Shown: piece by piece, positions 9,068-18,747 of the stretch
How positions within the stretch are numbered: the first letter of the stretch is position 1
Layout: each line of letters opens with the position of its first letter
Assembly (NCBI GenBank): GCA_029212615.1
Contig: JARGPJ010000006.1
Location: 301,288-365,287, forward strand
DNA length: 64,000 nucleotides
Direction of reading: 5' to 3'
From: Verrucomicrobiales bacterium
Lineage (GTDB): Bacteria > Verrucomicrobiota > Verrucomicrobiia > Verrucomicrobiales > DEV007
Notes under the pieces: generated by a model
Seen by the model: only the letters and a program-made list of their open reading frames with translations
Databases searched by the model: none
Told to the model about the DNA's origin: nothing
Position numbers and translations under genes: made by a program

Positions 9068-10477
9068 ATGACAACTGACAAATCTGAGGCCACAAGAATC
9101 GAATGCGATACCATGGGAAAGATGGAGGTTCCTGCGGAGGCGCTTTGGGGGGCCTCAACACAGCGGGCGGTGTTGAATTTCCCGATTTCAGACGTGACCA
9201 TAGATCCGGGCATTATCCATGCCTACGGACTTATCAAATGGGCAGCAGCGCGAGCAAATCGTAAGCTCGGAACGGTGGACTCCGAGAAAGCGGATCTCAT
9301 TGAGAAAGCCTCGAAAGAGGTTTTCAAAGGAGAGCTGGATAGGCATTTTGTGGTCGACGTCTTCCAGACGGGATCGGGGACGAGTACGAATATGAATGCG
9401 AACGAGGTGATCGCGAACCGGTGCTCCCAATTGGCCGGAACGGAAATCGGCTCGAAAACACCGGTTCATCCGAATGATCATGTAAATCAATCGCAGTCTT
9501 CGAATGATACATTCCCCTCTGCATTGCATATCGCGATTGCACAGGCCTTGCACAAAGACCTGCTTCCTGCGCTGCAGGAAGTCAGAAACTCGCTCGGAGC
9601 AAAGGCCAATGAGTTTCATGACGTGTTAAAAATCGGGAGGACGCATTTAATGGATGCGACCCCCTTGCGACTCGGACAGGAATTTGGTGGCTATGCCAGG
9701 CAACTGGATCTCGCAATGGAACGCGTCAACAAGGCACTGGAAGCAATTTTTGAACTGCCGCTGGGCGGCACCGCCGTGGGTACTGGCCTCAATTGTCATG
9801 CGGATTTTCCGAAACTGGCGATTGCTTTGATTGCAGAAAAGACGGGATTGAATTTTGTGGAGGCGGAAAATCACTTTGAAGCCCAGGCGGCAAAGGACGG
9901 GTTGGTGGAGGTGTCAGGGCAATTAAAAACGATCGCGGTCTCGCTTTTCAAAATCGCCAATGACCTTCGCTGGCTCAACTCGGGACCGCGTTGCGGGATT
10001 GGCGAAATTTCCCTGCCTGAGACTCAGCCGGGGTCATCCATCATGCCGGGCAAAGTCAACCCGGTGATCAGTGAAGCAATGATGCAGGTCTGCGCGCAGG
10101 TGATTGGCAATGACACGGCAGTGACCTGGGGCGGAGCAAACGGAAATTTCGAGCTCAATGTGATGATGCCGATGATCGGACAGAATTTACTGAACTCGAT
10201 CAAACTACTGACGAACGCGTCGACGAGTTTGGCGACGCGGTGTCTTGACGGAATCACGGCGAATGAGGAACACTGTGCTGAGTTAGTCGAGTGGTCCATG
10301 AGCATGGTGACGAGTCTCGCTCCCATCATCGGATATGAAACGGCGGCGAAAATCGCAAAGCGATCAGTGGAGGAGAAAAAGACCGTCAGAGAGGTCTGCA
10401 TGGAAATGGAAATCCTGCCCCTCGATGAGCTGGAGAAAGCCCTCGATCCCGCAGCAATGACGGAGTCTCGTGGTTGA
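9068..10477 (+). CDS. fumC: Class II fumarate hydratase
   Basis: Fumarase C interconverts fumarate and L-malate in the TCA cycle and, unlike the class I enzymes, needs no iron-sulfur cluster. The 469-residue length is normal for the homotetrameric enzyme. The fumarase/aspartase signature GSSIMPGKVNP, which holds the catalytic serine, lies at about 321-332. TGSGTSTNMNANEV near 100-113, HPNDHVNQSQSSND near 137-150 and GRTHLMDATP near 189-198 are the other active-site segments. Fumarase is preferred to aspartase because of the GTAVGTGLN segment and the overall fit to FumC. It is followed after 32 bp by a convergent permease gene. Being oxidant-resistant, it suits the peroxide-defence genes found further along, although that is only a remark. 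Confidence 0.95.
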   Translation: MTTDKSEATRIECDTMGKMEVPAEALWGASTQRAVLNFPISDVTIDPGIIHAYGLIKWAAARANRKLGTVDSEKADLIEKASKEVFKGELDRHFVVDVFQTGSGTSTNMNANEVIANRCSQLAGTEIGSKTPVHPNDHVNQSQSSNDTFPSALHIAIAQALHKDLLPALQEVRNSLGAKANEFHDVLKIGRTHLMDATPLRLGQEFGGYARQLDLAMERVNKALEAIFELPLGGTAVGTGLNCHADFPKLAIALIAEKTGLNFVEAENHFEAQAAKDGLVEVSGQLKTIAVSLFKIANDLRWLNSGPRCGIGEISLPETQPGSSIMPGKVNPVISEAMMQVCAQVIGNDTAVTWGGANGNFELNVMMPMIGQNLLNSIKLLTNASTSLATRCLDGITANEEHCAELVEWSMSMVTSLAPIIGYETAAKIAKRSVEEKKTVREVCMEMEILPLDELEKALDPAAMTESRG

Positions 10478-10509
10478 CCCCTCAATATTTTGAAGGAGAA
10501 AAGCAGTCT

Positions 10510-11295
10510 CTACCCCGGCCAGAGCAACTTGATCGCCATAAATAAAAGAGCGACGTAAAGTGCGTTTCGGATCCAGTTTTCTCCCTTGAGCACACTCAAC
10601 CGGGACCCTATCCAGCCTCCGAGGGAGTTTCCAACCGCCAGCGCAAGACCCGGGAGCCACAGGACCTGGCCCCGTGCCGCGAAAATAATCAAAGCGGCGA
10701 AAGTGAACATCCCCACAATGAACACCTTGTGCATATTCACCCGGACGAGGTCCAGCCCGAGAACACGATGCAATGCCGCCATGAGGAGAAAGCCAACGCC
10801 GGCCTGAATGAATCCTCCATAGAACCCCACCCCTACCATCGCAAGGTGCCCCAGAATAAGTTGCTGCCGTGACGGCGGCACTTTCCCACTTTCTTCCGTG
10901 CCATCCCGTTCACTCCCCCCTTTTCCGGCTTGTAACATTCGCTGGACGGTCATGAGGATTAACACCCCGATGAGGACAGCGCCGAGAATCCTGTTAAAGA
11001 GTTCCCCGCGTACCATCGTACCCAGCAACGCTCCGCAAATCCCTCCCGGCAAAGCGGCCAGGGCGAGAGAGAAACTCAGTTTCATGTCGGAAAACCCGAG
11101 CGCGCGAAAGCTCCCTACCGCAGTCACATTCTGAGCAAAAATCGCGACACGATTCGTACCGTTCGCAACCGCTCCATCAAGTCCGAGAAAAACCATTGCC
11201 GGCAGGGTCAGAAGTGACCCGCCACCGGCAAGAACATTCAGGGTTCCCGCGATGACTCCTAGACCGGCGAGAAGTAGATAGTGCCATAATTCCAT
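10510..11295 (-). CDS. TauE/SafE (TSUP) family membrane permease
   Basis: A 261-residue inner-membrane protein with about eight hydrophobic segments in two repeated halves, the layout of the TSUP family (sulfite exporter TauE/SafE). The N-terminal repeat shows the family pattern GVIAGTLNVLAGGGSLLTLP near 14-33 and the loop GLDGAVANGTNRVAIF. Members move sulfite, sulfoacetate, sulfolactate or other small organosulfur anions; the substrate is not readable here. Sulfatases elsewhere in the window would release sulfate, so a sulfur link is conceivable but unproven. A short cytoplasmic charged loop (about 120-140, KGGSERDGTEESGKVPPSR) joins the halves. It converges on fumC. Confidence 0.85.
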   Translation of the reverse strand: MELWHYLLLAGLGVIAGTLNVLAGGGSLLTLPAMVFLGLDGAVANGTNRVAIFAQNVTAVGSFRALGFSDMKLSFSLALAALPGGICGALLGTMVRGELFNRILGAVLIGVLILMTVQRMLQAGKGGSERDGTEESGKVPPSRQQLILGHLAMVGVGFYGGFIQAGVGFLLMAALHRVLGLDLVRVNMHKVFIVGMFTFAALIIFAARGQVLWLPGLALAVGNSLGGWIGSRLSVLKGENWIRNALYVALLFMAIKLLWPG

Positions 11296-11584
11296 GAATT
11301 GAATATTCTACCTCCATTTGGTCTAAGTGCTGCTCACAATTAAGGAAACCAGAACTCGCTAATCACTTATCATGCCGGGACTATCAAGTCCCCATGACCA
11401 TTAAGGCAAAAATCACCCATCAGTGTGCCAAATCCGCCTTTTTTGCGAATGAGGATTGCCAGCGGTTCGTCGCTTTGTTATAAGCCATTCCCAAGCTCAA
11501 CGACTTCTTCCTGTGTACGAAAAATATCCCATCTCAGGTATCAAACAGTCCTATCGCCACACCCGCGATACACCCACAGTCGTG

Positions 11585-12289
11585 ATGCCCATTCTCATTG
11601 GAGCGCTCTTCATTGCGATGGTCACTTTTTTCATCCGCACAAAACCGGCAGAAGAGCCCCCTCATCAGGAAGTCGTCAGTCACACGGAAGAACCGCCTTC
11701 GCTTTCCGGCGACTCTGCCGCAAAGCCTGAAATCGTGGAGCCTGCCCCGGAGAAGGACGCAGGAGATGCCATCATTCCCGCGAAGACTGAATCAGATTCA
11801 ACGAAACCTCAGGATTCAAACCGTGGTATCAACACGGTATCAGCGCCCATCGAAGCGACAGGTTCGTTCACCGCCTGGATGACTCCACTCGCGCTCGACA
11901 CCTACATTCGCCAGAAAAATAGAGGGTATAGTGAAAGCTTCTGGCAACGCGGGCATTGGATCACTGCGATCGAAGGCCGGTGGGCTAACGGCAGCCGGGA
12001 ATTTCGCATCTCACTCGACAAGATCCCTGACCTGAATCGCTGGCAGTGGCAGTACCGCGTGAACCAGTCTGCCGACGAATTTGTGAACACATCGAGGGAA
12101 TTTGCGGATCAGGGATTCGAACTGGTTCAAACTCAGACGTTTTCCGAACCGGACGGCGACACCAAATTTCAAGCCGTCTGGCAACGCAAGGTCCCCGAAT
12201 CGGCTCCCGTCGTGGAAACGATGGCGACAACCTCTTCCTCCAGCGACTCGGCGCAAACGCTCGACGTGAATAACCTGCGTTTTCGCTGA
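11585..12289 (+). CDS. Membrane-anchored protein with BTRD1-like C-terminal repeat
   Basis: I chose the ATG at 11585 because the upstream in-frame extension starts only with TTG and has no hydrophobic or conserved character. The protein (234 residues) begins with a transmembrane segment PILIGALFIAMVTFFI, followed by a Pro/Glu/Ser-rich linker of about 70 residues, so it is probably an inner-membrane protein with a periplasmic domain. The C-terminal domain holds two similar units; the second, with SADEFVNTSREFADQGFEL and KFQAVWQRK, resembles the bacterial tandem repeat (polyglycine hydrolase-like) pattern in which a strand ends in a xxAVWxR motif. I do not recognise an enzyme and would not assign a function. 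No operon partner is visible. Confidence 0.6.
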   Translation: MPILIGALFIAMVTFFIRTKPAEEPPHQEVVSHTEEPPSLSGDSAAKPEIVEPAPEKDAGDAIIPAKTESDSTKPQDSNRGINTVSAPIEATGSFTAWMTPLALDTYIRQKNRGYSESFWQRGHWITAIEGRWANGSREFRISLDKIPDLNRWQWQYRVNQSADEFVNTSREFADQGFELVQTQTFSEPDGDTKFQAVWQRKVPESAPVVETMATTSSSSDSAQTLDVNNLRFR

Positions 12290-12345
12290 TTGTCGAAAAC
12301 TTCGCACTCAGCACCCTCAGCCGAAGGCAACGGATTCCCTGCCCT

Positions 12346-13743
12346 TCACCCGATCAGATCATCAATCACGGTCCCTCCAAACTGGGAGAGCTGCTTGTGT
12401 CGTCCGGCATGATAATACGTCAGCTTATTGTCATCCAACCCCATTAGGTGCAGCAAGGTGACGTGGACATCGCGGATGTGATGAACGCATTCCACGGCTT
12501 CAGCACCAATCTCATCAGTCGCACCAATGGTGTGCCCGGCCCTGGTGCCGCCACCGGCAAACCACATCGTCATCGCCTTCGCATTGTGATCCCGTCCGTA
12601 TGACTGTCCGCCACCGCGGATTCCATTATCCGGCGTCCTCCCGAACTCTCCGCACCAAACTACGAGGGTGTCATCGAGCATCGAACGTTCCTTCAAATCG
12701 CTAAGCAGTGCCGCGATCGGTTTATCAACCGAACGAATCAAGGAACCATGAGCCTTGGCGATGTAATCGTGGCTGTCCCAGTTTCCTGCGTAAGCCTGAA
12801 CAAACCGAACCCCCTGTTCCACGAGGCGACGGGCTAACAAACACTTGCGACCGAATGCCTCCGTGACAGGATTATTCACCCCGTAGGCCTCCAGGGTGCT
12901 TTCTTTCTCCCCCGCCAGATCAATCACTCCCGGGACTTCCATCTGCATGCGATACGCCAGTTCGTAGGATTTCATTCTCGCATCCAACTCTCCGCGATCC
13001 GGACGTGAAGCAAGATGCTCCCCGTTCAGCTCCGCCATTAAATCGAGGTTGGATCGCTGACGCTCACGAGTCACTCCCGGGGGAGGAGTTAAGTTCAGAA
13101 TAGGGCTCCCCTGTGCTCGTAGGGGTGTCCCCTGAAAGTCAGCAGGCAAATAGCCATTCGACCAGTTTCCCGGTCCACCCTGGGGATAGCTTGTTCGGGG
13201 CAGGACCACGAAACCCGGTAAATTGTCGTTGAGGGAACCCAATCCGTAATTAATCCAGGCCCCTACGGCAGGATCACCTCCAAAGCGATTACCGGTATTC
13301 AGCTGATAACACGCCGTCGGGTGATTGACCGACTCGACCTGAGCCCCGCGATAGAAACAGATGTCATCCACCATCTCTTTGAGGTTCTCCCATTCAGTGC
13401 AGATATCCGCCCCACTCTCCCCTGCCCTGATAAACTCGAAAGGGCTCTTCACAAAATAACGCTCACCGGAAGACATCGCGCTCTCCATCTCCCCGGAACG
13501 ATTAAACTTCTTCAAATGCTGTTTCGTCAGGATCGGCTTCGGGTCAAAAGTATCAATATGGGATGGACCACCCTCCATCATGAGGAAAATGCATCTTTTG
13601 GCTTTGGCAGGATGATGGGCCACGCCGAATGGCGAGCCTTTTTCAGCTGCCTGGAGCAGTGAATTCAGGGCCACCGTTCCAATGCCGGCGCCTATTCCAT
13701 AAAGGGCTTCGCGTCTGGAGAGTGAGGCAAATCGGTTATTCAT
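12346..13743 (-). CDS. DUF1501 protein with Tat signal
   Basis: A 465-residue DUF1501 protein, an alkaline-phosphatase/sulfatase-superfamily relative (phosphopentomutase-like fold) common in Planctomycetota and Verrucomicrobiota. The N-terminus has a twin-arginine motif SRREALYGIG at 9-18 and a hydrophobic stretch, so export in the folded state is likely. Metal-site style motifs are FLMMEGGPSHIDTFDPKP, VWCGEFGRTPDNG and GRDHNAKAMTMWFAGGG. Members are almost always encoded directly after a PSD1/DUF1549-DUF1553 protein, as here, 21 bp downstream of one. The pair is thought to work at the cell surface on polysaccharide-like substrates, but no reaction is established. It is the last gene of the sigma-factor operon. 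Confidence 0.9.
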   Translation of the reverse strand: MNNRFASLSRREALYGIGAGIGTVALNSLLQAAEKGSPFGVAHHPAKAKRCIFLMMEGGPSHIDTFDPKPILTKQHLKKFNRSGEMESAMSSGERYFVKSPFEFIRAGESGADICTEWENLKEMVDDICFYRGAQVESVNHPTACYQLNTGNRFGGDPAVGAWINYGLGSLNDNLPGFVVLPRTSYPQGGPGNWSNGYLPADFQGTPLRAQGSPILNLTPPPGVTRERQRSNLDLMAELNGEHLASRPDRGELDARMKSYELAYRMQMEVPGVIDLAGEKESTLEAYGVNNPVTEAFGRKCLLARRLVEQGVRFVQAYAGNWDSHDYIAKAHGSLIRSVDKPIAALLSDLKERSMLDDTLVVWCGEFGRTPDNGIRGGGQSYGRDHNAKAMTMWFAGGGTRAGHTIGATDEIGAEAVECVHHIRDVHVTLLHLMGLDDNKLTYYHAGRHKQLSQFGGTVIDDLIG

Positions 13744-13764
13744 GAGGCAATCAGCAGTTGGGAA

Positions 13765-16455
13765 TCAATCGAGATAGGCAAATTCATTCAGGTTAAAAAG
13801 AACGAGACAGACATGGGAGAGGCCACGTGTGCGTGCATCGACATCCGCCATTTGCAAGTCCGGCACATAAGTGTTGTAGGCTGGCATCGACTCGATAAAG
13901 CTGTAGGGCTCACCTGTTTTTTCCGCCATCACCGTACGTTTGATCCAGGTGGACAATTCTTTCACTTCATAAACTTTCCCTTCTTCTTCGCTGACCGCTT
14001 CGGACCAGTGCTTTAAGCAGGCCTTCAACTCTACAGGACTGCAGCGGCGCCCCAGAGCTAACTCAAAGGCGCGATCTACCGTTGCCTCGTCATTCAATCC
14101 TTCTTTGATGAGGCGATGCGCAAAAGCAATAGAACGATCCCGAACTTCACCGGCATTGAACAGGGTCAAGGCCTGAGGAGCTACCGTCGACGTTTCGCGC
14201 AATTCACAGGAGTTATCAGGCCCCGGCTGATTGAAGGTTTCGAGAAAGGGATCCCGCAGCCCCCTCGCGCGCTCTGCGTAGAGGCTGCGACGATTGCGCA
14301 TCTCAGGCCTGGAATCAGGCTCAAATACAGAAGCGGTTCCGCCCATGATCTGCCTTGGTTGAGTCGCCACTTCCGGGTTCATATCCGGCCGCGCGGGGAT
14401 GCCGCCGACTTGAAAATTCATCTCCCCGCTGGCAACTAACATCGCATCACGAATCTCCTCTGCCGCGAGACGGCGCGGGGCAAAGGTGGCATAAAGCTCC
14501 CGAGCGGGATCCAACTCCCCAACCAGAGAATCCTGTGGATGCCGGGAGCTGCGTCGATACGCGTTCGAACTGACAATAAGCTGATTCAACCGCTTCACCG
14601 ACCACCCATTTTCCACGAACCAGTGAGCGAGGTAATCGAGAAGCCCGGGGTGAGTCGGAAACAAACCGGTTCCACCGAAATTGTTTGGATTCCCCGCCAG
14701 CCCTTTGCCGAAGTGCCAGGACCAGACACGGTTTACGATGACGCGGGCGGTCAGCGGATTCTTTTCATTCACTATCCATTCGGCGAGGGCGAGGCGTCTC
14801 TTCCCCTGCCCCGCCGGAAACGGATTCACCTCCATTCCGCCAAGCGATACCGCCGCGCTCAGCGCTCCCGGCTTCACCGGTTCATCAGGAGCGTAAACGC
14901 TGCCACCGCTGTAAATGACATCTTTATCAAACTTCCCGGCTCCCCATGGATTCTCAGGTAGCCTAACACGCGCGCCGACACTCTTTCGCTCAATCGTCTT
15001 CCCCGTGTAGACCGAAAAAGCAATCGGCCGGGTCCGGTCAAACTCCCACTGGTGACGGGACATATTTTTTTTCATCCGGCTCAGGGAAGCTTCGTCGCCG
15101 GGATCCAGACCGTTGTCCCCTGTCCTGGCTTCGCCTGTTTCCTGTTTTCTCCGGGCCTTCACTCTTTCGTCCAACTTCGTCTGCTGGCGCCGGTAGCCTG
15201 CAAGCTTCGCTTTCACCCACCGGTCTGAGGCGGCAAAGTAAGAGCGATTTTCCTCTGGCAGAAAGTCCGCATCGCGCTCGGCAAACTGAGTCGTCGAGAA
15301 CACTGCCATCATGCTGTAGTAATCGCGCGTCGGGACAGGATCGAACTTATGATCGTGACACTTGGCACACTGCATCGCGTGAGCGAGAAAGGTCTGTCCC
15401 ACAGAATCGGTGACGTCATCAAGCCACATCTGACGAGTCTCAGCAAAGACACTCATTCCGGTTTGCTCCCAGGGGCCCATTCGCAGAAAACCCACCGCGA
15501 TGAGATTCTCCGGATCATCGGCATCAATTTCGTCTCCGGCGACCTGCTCCCTGACAAAGTCATCATAGGGCTTATCCTCATTAAAAGACCGCACCACGTA
15601 GTCACGATAGCGCCAGGCATTCGGGCGGGCGTAGTCGTTAGCAAAACCGGAGGTATCCGCATAGCGTGTTACATCCAGCCAATGCCCCGCGAATCGCTCC
15701 CCGTATTGTGGCGTTGCCATGAGGCGATCCGCAAAATCTTTCACTGCTTTGCCCGGATCATCAGCGTACGCTTCTGAAAACGATTTCACCGCTTCCGGTT
15801 CCGGAGGCAATCCGGTTAGACCGAAACTCATTCTCCGAACCATCTCAACCGGAGCGGCATCCGGAGCAGGATCCAAACCTGCCTCGGCCAGCTTGCGATC
15901 AATAAACCAATCAATCGCATTCCTGCTCCCGGGCACTTCCTCCACTTGCAAGGGACGATAGGCCCACAATTTATCAGGATCATAACGACGGTTTTGCCAA
16001 TCCTCTGAAAGGGCCCTCGAAGTCGTCACCTGCACGCCTTCCGCATAGTCGTCCTGTATCGCAGCGACCTGCTTGTCATCGAGCCAGGGAGCCCCTTCAT
16101 CGATCCAGTCCCTGATCCACCACTGCTGCTCTTCCGTGATCCTGTCCGCCTCCTTCGGAGGCATCTCGTAGTCCTCCTCGGCCCGGGTCGTCGTGAGGTA
16201 TAGGTAACTCTCTTCACCCTTTCCGGGGATGAGAACATCCGCTCCAAAATACTCTCCCCCCGCGAGGATCGATTCGCGCGTCCGCATGTCAAAGCCCCCT
16301 TTAAGCTTGTCCGGTTCATCCCCATGACAGGCACTACACTTTTCGGCAAAAAGCGGCTTCACCTGAAGAGCAAAGAGCTTTTCGCCTCTACCTACCTCTT
16401 CTCCGACAAGCAGGACGGGGAGGGCGGACACAAGAACTAGAAAGATACTCTTCAT
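13765..16455 (-). CDS. PSD1 and planctomycete cytochrome c domain protein
   Basis: An 896-residue exported protein with, in order, a signal peptide (KSIFLVLVSALPVLL), a planctomycete-type cytochrome c domain (heme motif CSACH, Cys40-His44), DUF1549 (about 160-370) and DUF1553 (about 590-850). A second CxxCH-like site, CAKCHDHKFDPVPTRDYYSMM, lies in the middle and is typical of the family. I use the ATG at 16453-16455 instead of a start 12 bp earlier because it gives an ATGA overlap with the stop of the upstream FecR-LamG gene. The family is expanded in Planctomycetota and Verrucomicrobiota and is paired with DUF1501 proteins, as seen here. The heme suggests electron transfer linked to carbohydrate handling; the precise reaction is unknown. 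Confidence 0.9.
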   Translation of the reverse strand: MKSIFLVLVSALPVLLVGEEVGRGEKLFALQVKPLFAEKCSACHGDEPDKLKGGFDMRTRESILAGGEYFGADVLIPGKGEESYLYLTTTRAEEDYEMPPKEADRITEEQQWWIRDWIDEGAPWLDDKQVAAIQDDYAEGVQVTTSRALSEDWQNRRYDPDKLWAYRPLQVEEVPGSRNAIDWFIDRKLAEAGLDPAPDAAPVEMVRRMSFGLTGLPPEPEAVKSFSEAYADDPGKAVKDFADRLMATPQYGERFAGHWLDVTRYADTSGFANDYARPNAWRYRDYVVRSFNEDKPYDDFVREQVAGDEIDADDPENLIAVGFLRMGPWEQTGMSVFAETRQMWLDDVTDSVGQTFLAHAMQCAKCHDHKFDPVPTRDYYSMMAVFSTTQFAERDADFLPEENRSYFAASDRWVKAKLAGYRRQQTKLDERVKARRKQETGEARTGDNGLDPGDEASLSRMKKNMSRHQWEFDRTRPIAFSVYTGKTIERKSVGARVRLPENPWGAGKFDKDVIYSGGSVYAPDEPVKPGALSAAVSLGGMEVNPFPAGQGKRRLALAEWIVNEKNPLTARVIVNRVWSWHFGKGLAGNPNNFGGTGLFPTHPGLLDYLAHWFVENGWSVKRLNQLIVSSNAYRRSSRHPQDSLVGELDPARELYATFAPRRLAAEEIRDAMLVASGEMNFQVGGIPARPDMNPEVATQPRQIMGGTASVFEPDSRPEMRNRRSLYAERARGLRDPFLETFNQPGPDNSCELRETSTVAPQALTLFNAGEVRDRSIAFAHRLIKEGLNDEATVDRAFELALGRRCSPVELKACLKHWSEAVSEEEGKVYEVKELSTWIKRTVMAEKTGEPYSFIESMPAYNTYVPDLQMADVDARTRGLSHVCLVLFNLNEFAYLD

Positions 16456-18026
16456 GGTTTTCCCCATTCGTAGATTGCCCGGATCTCTTCTCCGGTGAGC
16501 GGGACGTCGAAGAGTGCAAACTCATCAACACGACCGTTCAGCGTGCGCAGGGCCGTCTCCCAGATCGGCTCGCTCCAGTTTCCGAGGTCTGCCTCACCAA
16601 TGCACAAATATTCCAGAGGCTTATGCATTTGAGTGCCGCCACTGAAACCAACGGGGCGCCCGTTAATGTAGTGAGTCACTCCTCCAACCCCCATTTTCAC
16701 CGTCGTGGCGAGGTGAAACCACTGCCCGCTTTTTCCCGGGTCCCAAAACACATCGGAATAGTAGCGGCGATTGTGTTCCCCTATGTCACGGGGACCTTCA
16801 GGACTCGTTGCAAAGTGAAGCGCCCCTTTCCGGGAAAGCTGCCAGTGAATTTCATGCTCATCAAAGAAGTCGGTGACGAAGAGCGAATTCAAGTTCCGGT
16901 CGAGAGCATCAATGCGAACCCACGCATAAATCGTAAGCCCCTCAAACACGCCGGGAATCCGAAAGCGGACGCGATCCCCTTCAAGTCGAAAATCAAGCGC
17001 CGTCTTGCCGCCCCACCGCCCTTCGGCAACCCTGGCACCCACGATGCCTCCATCGAACTCTGCGCCTGTTGGGGCACGGTTCTTAAGTCTGCGCGAAACC
17101 GGAGTCAGATTTTCAAAATCATAGTAAGCAATCAGCCGGGGATCACTTCGCAGCATGAGGCTCGCCTCCTTCCAGTTTGCATACCGGAGCTCTTCACGGT
17201 TCCCGGAACCGGCAAAGACGTCTTCGATATCAGGAAAACTCCCTGCTTCGCTGACCGATTGACGCCTCGCCTCGCCATTCATCAAACTCGCCGCCTCCCC
17301 GTCTTTTAACGAAACCGGTTTTCCATCCAGCCCGGTCGCAACGACCTCCCCGTCAAACACGATCAAATCTGCTGTCGAATCTTCGTCAACCGAAAGCCCG
17401 AAGGTCGTTCCAAGATCTTCAAGAAGGACATCACCGGTCTGGATTTCAAACCCGCGAGCCGCCGGAGGAACGTCAGCTTTGAGACTCCCCCGATTGAGCA
17501 CTGCCTTGTCCCGCGTCACCAGCTCGATCTCGGCAGGCCCGGAAAGACTGATGGAGGCCCCTCCGAAAAAATCAATCTGCGCGAGTCCCTCAGTCAGACG
17601 AAGGGTTCCCGGCTCCAGTGGGACACCTTTCCGAATGGGCGGTCCCTCTTCCTCCTCCCAGACGGCATTGGCTTCTGCTGTGATCACGGCGACCCCTTTC
17701 GTTCTCGGTGCAGCTTCGGCAAAAGTCTCCGTTTCAGGCCCCTTCCACAAGCTCCAGGAAACCAGGGCGAGTACCGTGATCGCCGCCGCCATCGCCAGAA
17801 ATCCGGCCTGCGGGAATCCCATGGCAGGAAGCCTCGTCACCCCGCGGCTCTCGGCCTCGACCATGACAAGGTCACGAAGGCCTGAATCAAGATTACCAAG
17901 GCGAATAAACTCTCTTCGCCATCGCGGTGAAGCGCGAAGAGCATCCTGAAGCTTCGCAAACTCCTCATCACTCAGGTCCCCGTTCAGCCAGTTCTGGCAC
18001 ACCTCTTCAAATTCTTCCCGATTCAT
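16452..18026 (-). CDS. FecR/LamG-domain membrane protein, likely anti-sigma regulator
   Basis: A 524-residue protein. The cytoplasmic N-terminus (about 1-75, NREEFEEVCQNWLNGDLSDEEF) resembles anti-sigma domains paired with ECF factors. A transmembrane helix (AMAAAITVLALVSWSLW) is followed by a FecR-like periplasmic domain (about 105-250, including GLAQIDFFGGASISLSGPAEIEL) and a LamG/concanavalin A-like domain (about 295-520, LIAYYDFENL... VRFRIPGVFEGLTIYAWVRIDAL). The start at 18024-18026 overlaps the sigma-factor stop in an ATGA, so translation is probably coupled. The family is known as the membrane sensor for extracytoplasmic sigma factors in these phyla; the LamG domain could sense or bind a surface glycan, which is inference. 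It overlaps the PSD1 gene start by four bases. Confidence 0.85.
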   Translation of the reverse strand: MNREEFEEVCQNWLNGDLSDEEFAKLQDALRASPRWRREFIRLGNLDSGLRDLVMVEAESRGVTRLPAMGFPQAGFLAMAAAITVLALVSWSLWKGPETETFAEAAPRTKGVAVITAEANAVWEEEEGPPIRKGVPLEPGTLRLTEGLAQIDFFGGASISLSGPAEIELVTRDKAVLNRGSLKADVPPAARGFEIQTGDVLLEDLGTTFGLSVDEDSTADLIVFDGEVVATGLDGKPVSLKDGEAASLMNGEARRQSVSEAGSFPDIEDVFAGSGNREELRYANWKEASLMLRSDPRLIAYYDFENLTPVSRRLKNRAPTGAEFDGGIVGARVAEGRWGGKTALDFRLEGDRVRFRIPGVFEGLTIYAWVRIDALDRNLNSLFVTDFFDEHEIHWQLSRKGALHFATSPEGPRDIGEHNRRYYSDVFWDPGKSGQWFHLATTVKMGVGGVTHYINGRPVGFSGGTQMHKPLEYLCIGEADLGNWSEPIWETALRTLNGRVDEFALFDVPLTGEEIRAIYEWGKP

Positions 18027-18565
18027 GCACGCCCCCTTTCTTCTGAAACGACCTGACTTTCGACACACTTCAAGAGTCCCTTCCGGGCTCTATTCAGTGT
18101 TTTGTAGAAAGCCGTCGCGGTTTTCCCCAAAGCTTCAGCGACTTGATTCAATCTCACTCCGGGCTCGTAGGCGGCCATGATGATGCGGCGTTGCTTCTCC
18201 GGAAGTTTCTTCAGACAAAACTCAAGTGCCCGCCGCTCCCTGGAGAGCGCCTCGTGCACTTCGGTCGCTTCGTCAGCGAGCAGGTTTACGAGGTCCTCAT
18301 CAAAAACATGACGGTCCCGTGCTTTATCCCGCCGCCATGAGAGAACTTCAAACCGGGCAACCACACAGGCCCACCGCATGAAGTCGGTATTCTGATCAAA
18401 CGAATCAAACTTTCGCCAAAGAACGAGACCGGTGTTCTGCATCACGTCATTCGCGTCATCCCACGAAAACACGAGAGAACGCACAAAAGCGCGAAGGCCG
18501 GGCTCATGTCGGGTAAAGAGTGAAACGAACTGTTCGTAACGCTCATCGCTGGATTCGTTCTGCAT
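18023..18565 (-). CDS. ECF sigma factor, Rhodopirellula/Verrucomicrobium family
   Basis: A 180-residue sigma-70 family factor with region 2 near the N-terminus (FSWDDANDVMQNTGLVLWRKF, then FMRWACVVARFEVLSWRRDK) and region 4 at the C-terminus (LPEKQRRIIMAAYEPGVRLNQVAEALGKTATAFYKTLNRAR). It lacks regions 1 and 3, as ECF factors do. The type-specific wording of region 2 fits the lineage-restricted subgroup seen in Planctomycetota and Verrucomicrobiota. It heads an operon of four genes (sigma, FecR-LamG, PSD1, DUF1501), so it probably controls its own operon in response to a surface signal. No target promoter is identifiable with confidence from one site. Confidence 0.92.
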   Translation of the reverse strand: MQNESSDERYEQFVSLFTRHEPGLRAFVRSLVFSWDDANDVMQNTGLVLWRKFDSFDQNTDFMRWACVVARFEVLSWRRDKARDRHVFDEDLVNLLADEATEVHEALSRERRALEFCLKKLPEKQRRIIMAAYEPGVRLNQVAEALGKTATAFYKTLNRARKGLLKCVESQVVSEERGRA

Positions 18566-18747
18566 AGGGATTCACTGAATTACTCCAGCTCTCGAAGAGA
18601 TTGCCCAACATTTCTCAACTTATCACGAGAATAAGGACGCCTGTTTGCACCACTTGCGCTCACCTCTCAATTCAGAGACTGCCGTCTCGATGCCGGCTCC
18701 GGCACACCAATATTTGATCGAAAGTAATCCCGTGTATGAGAGGAACC

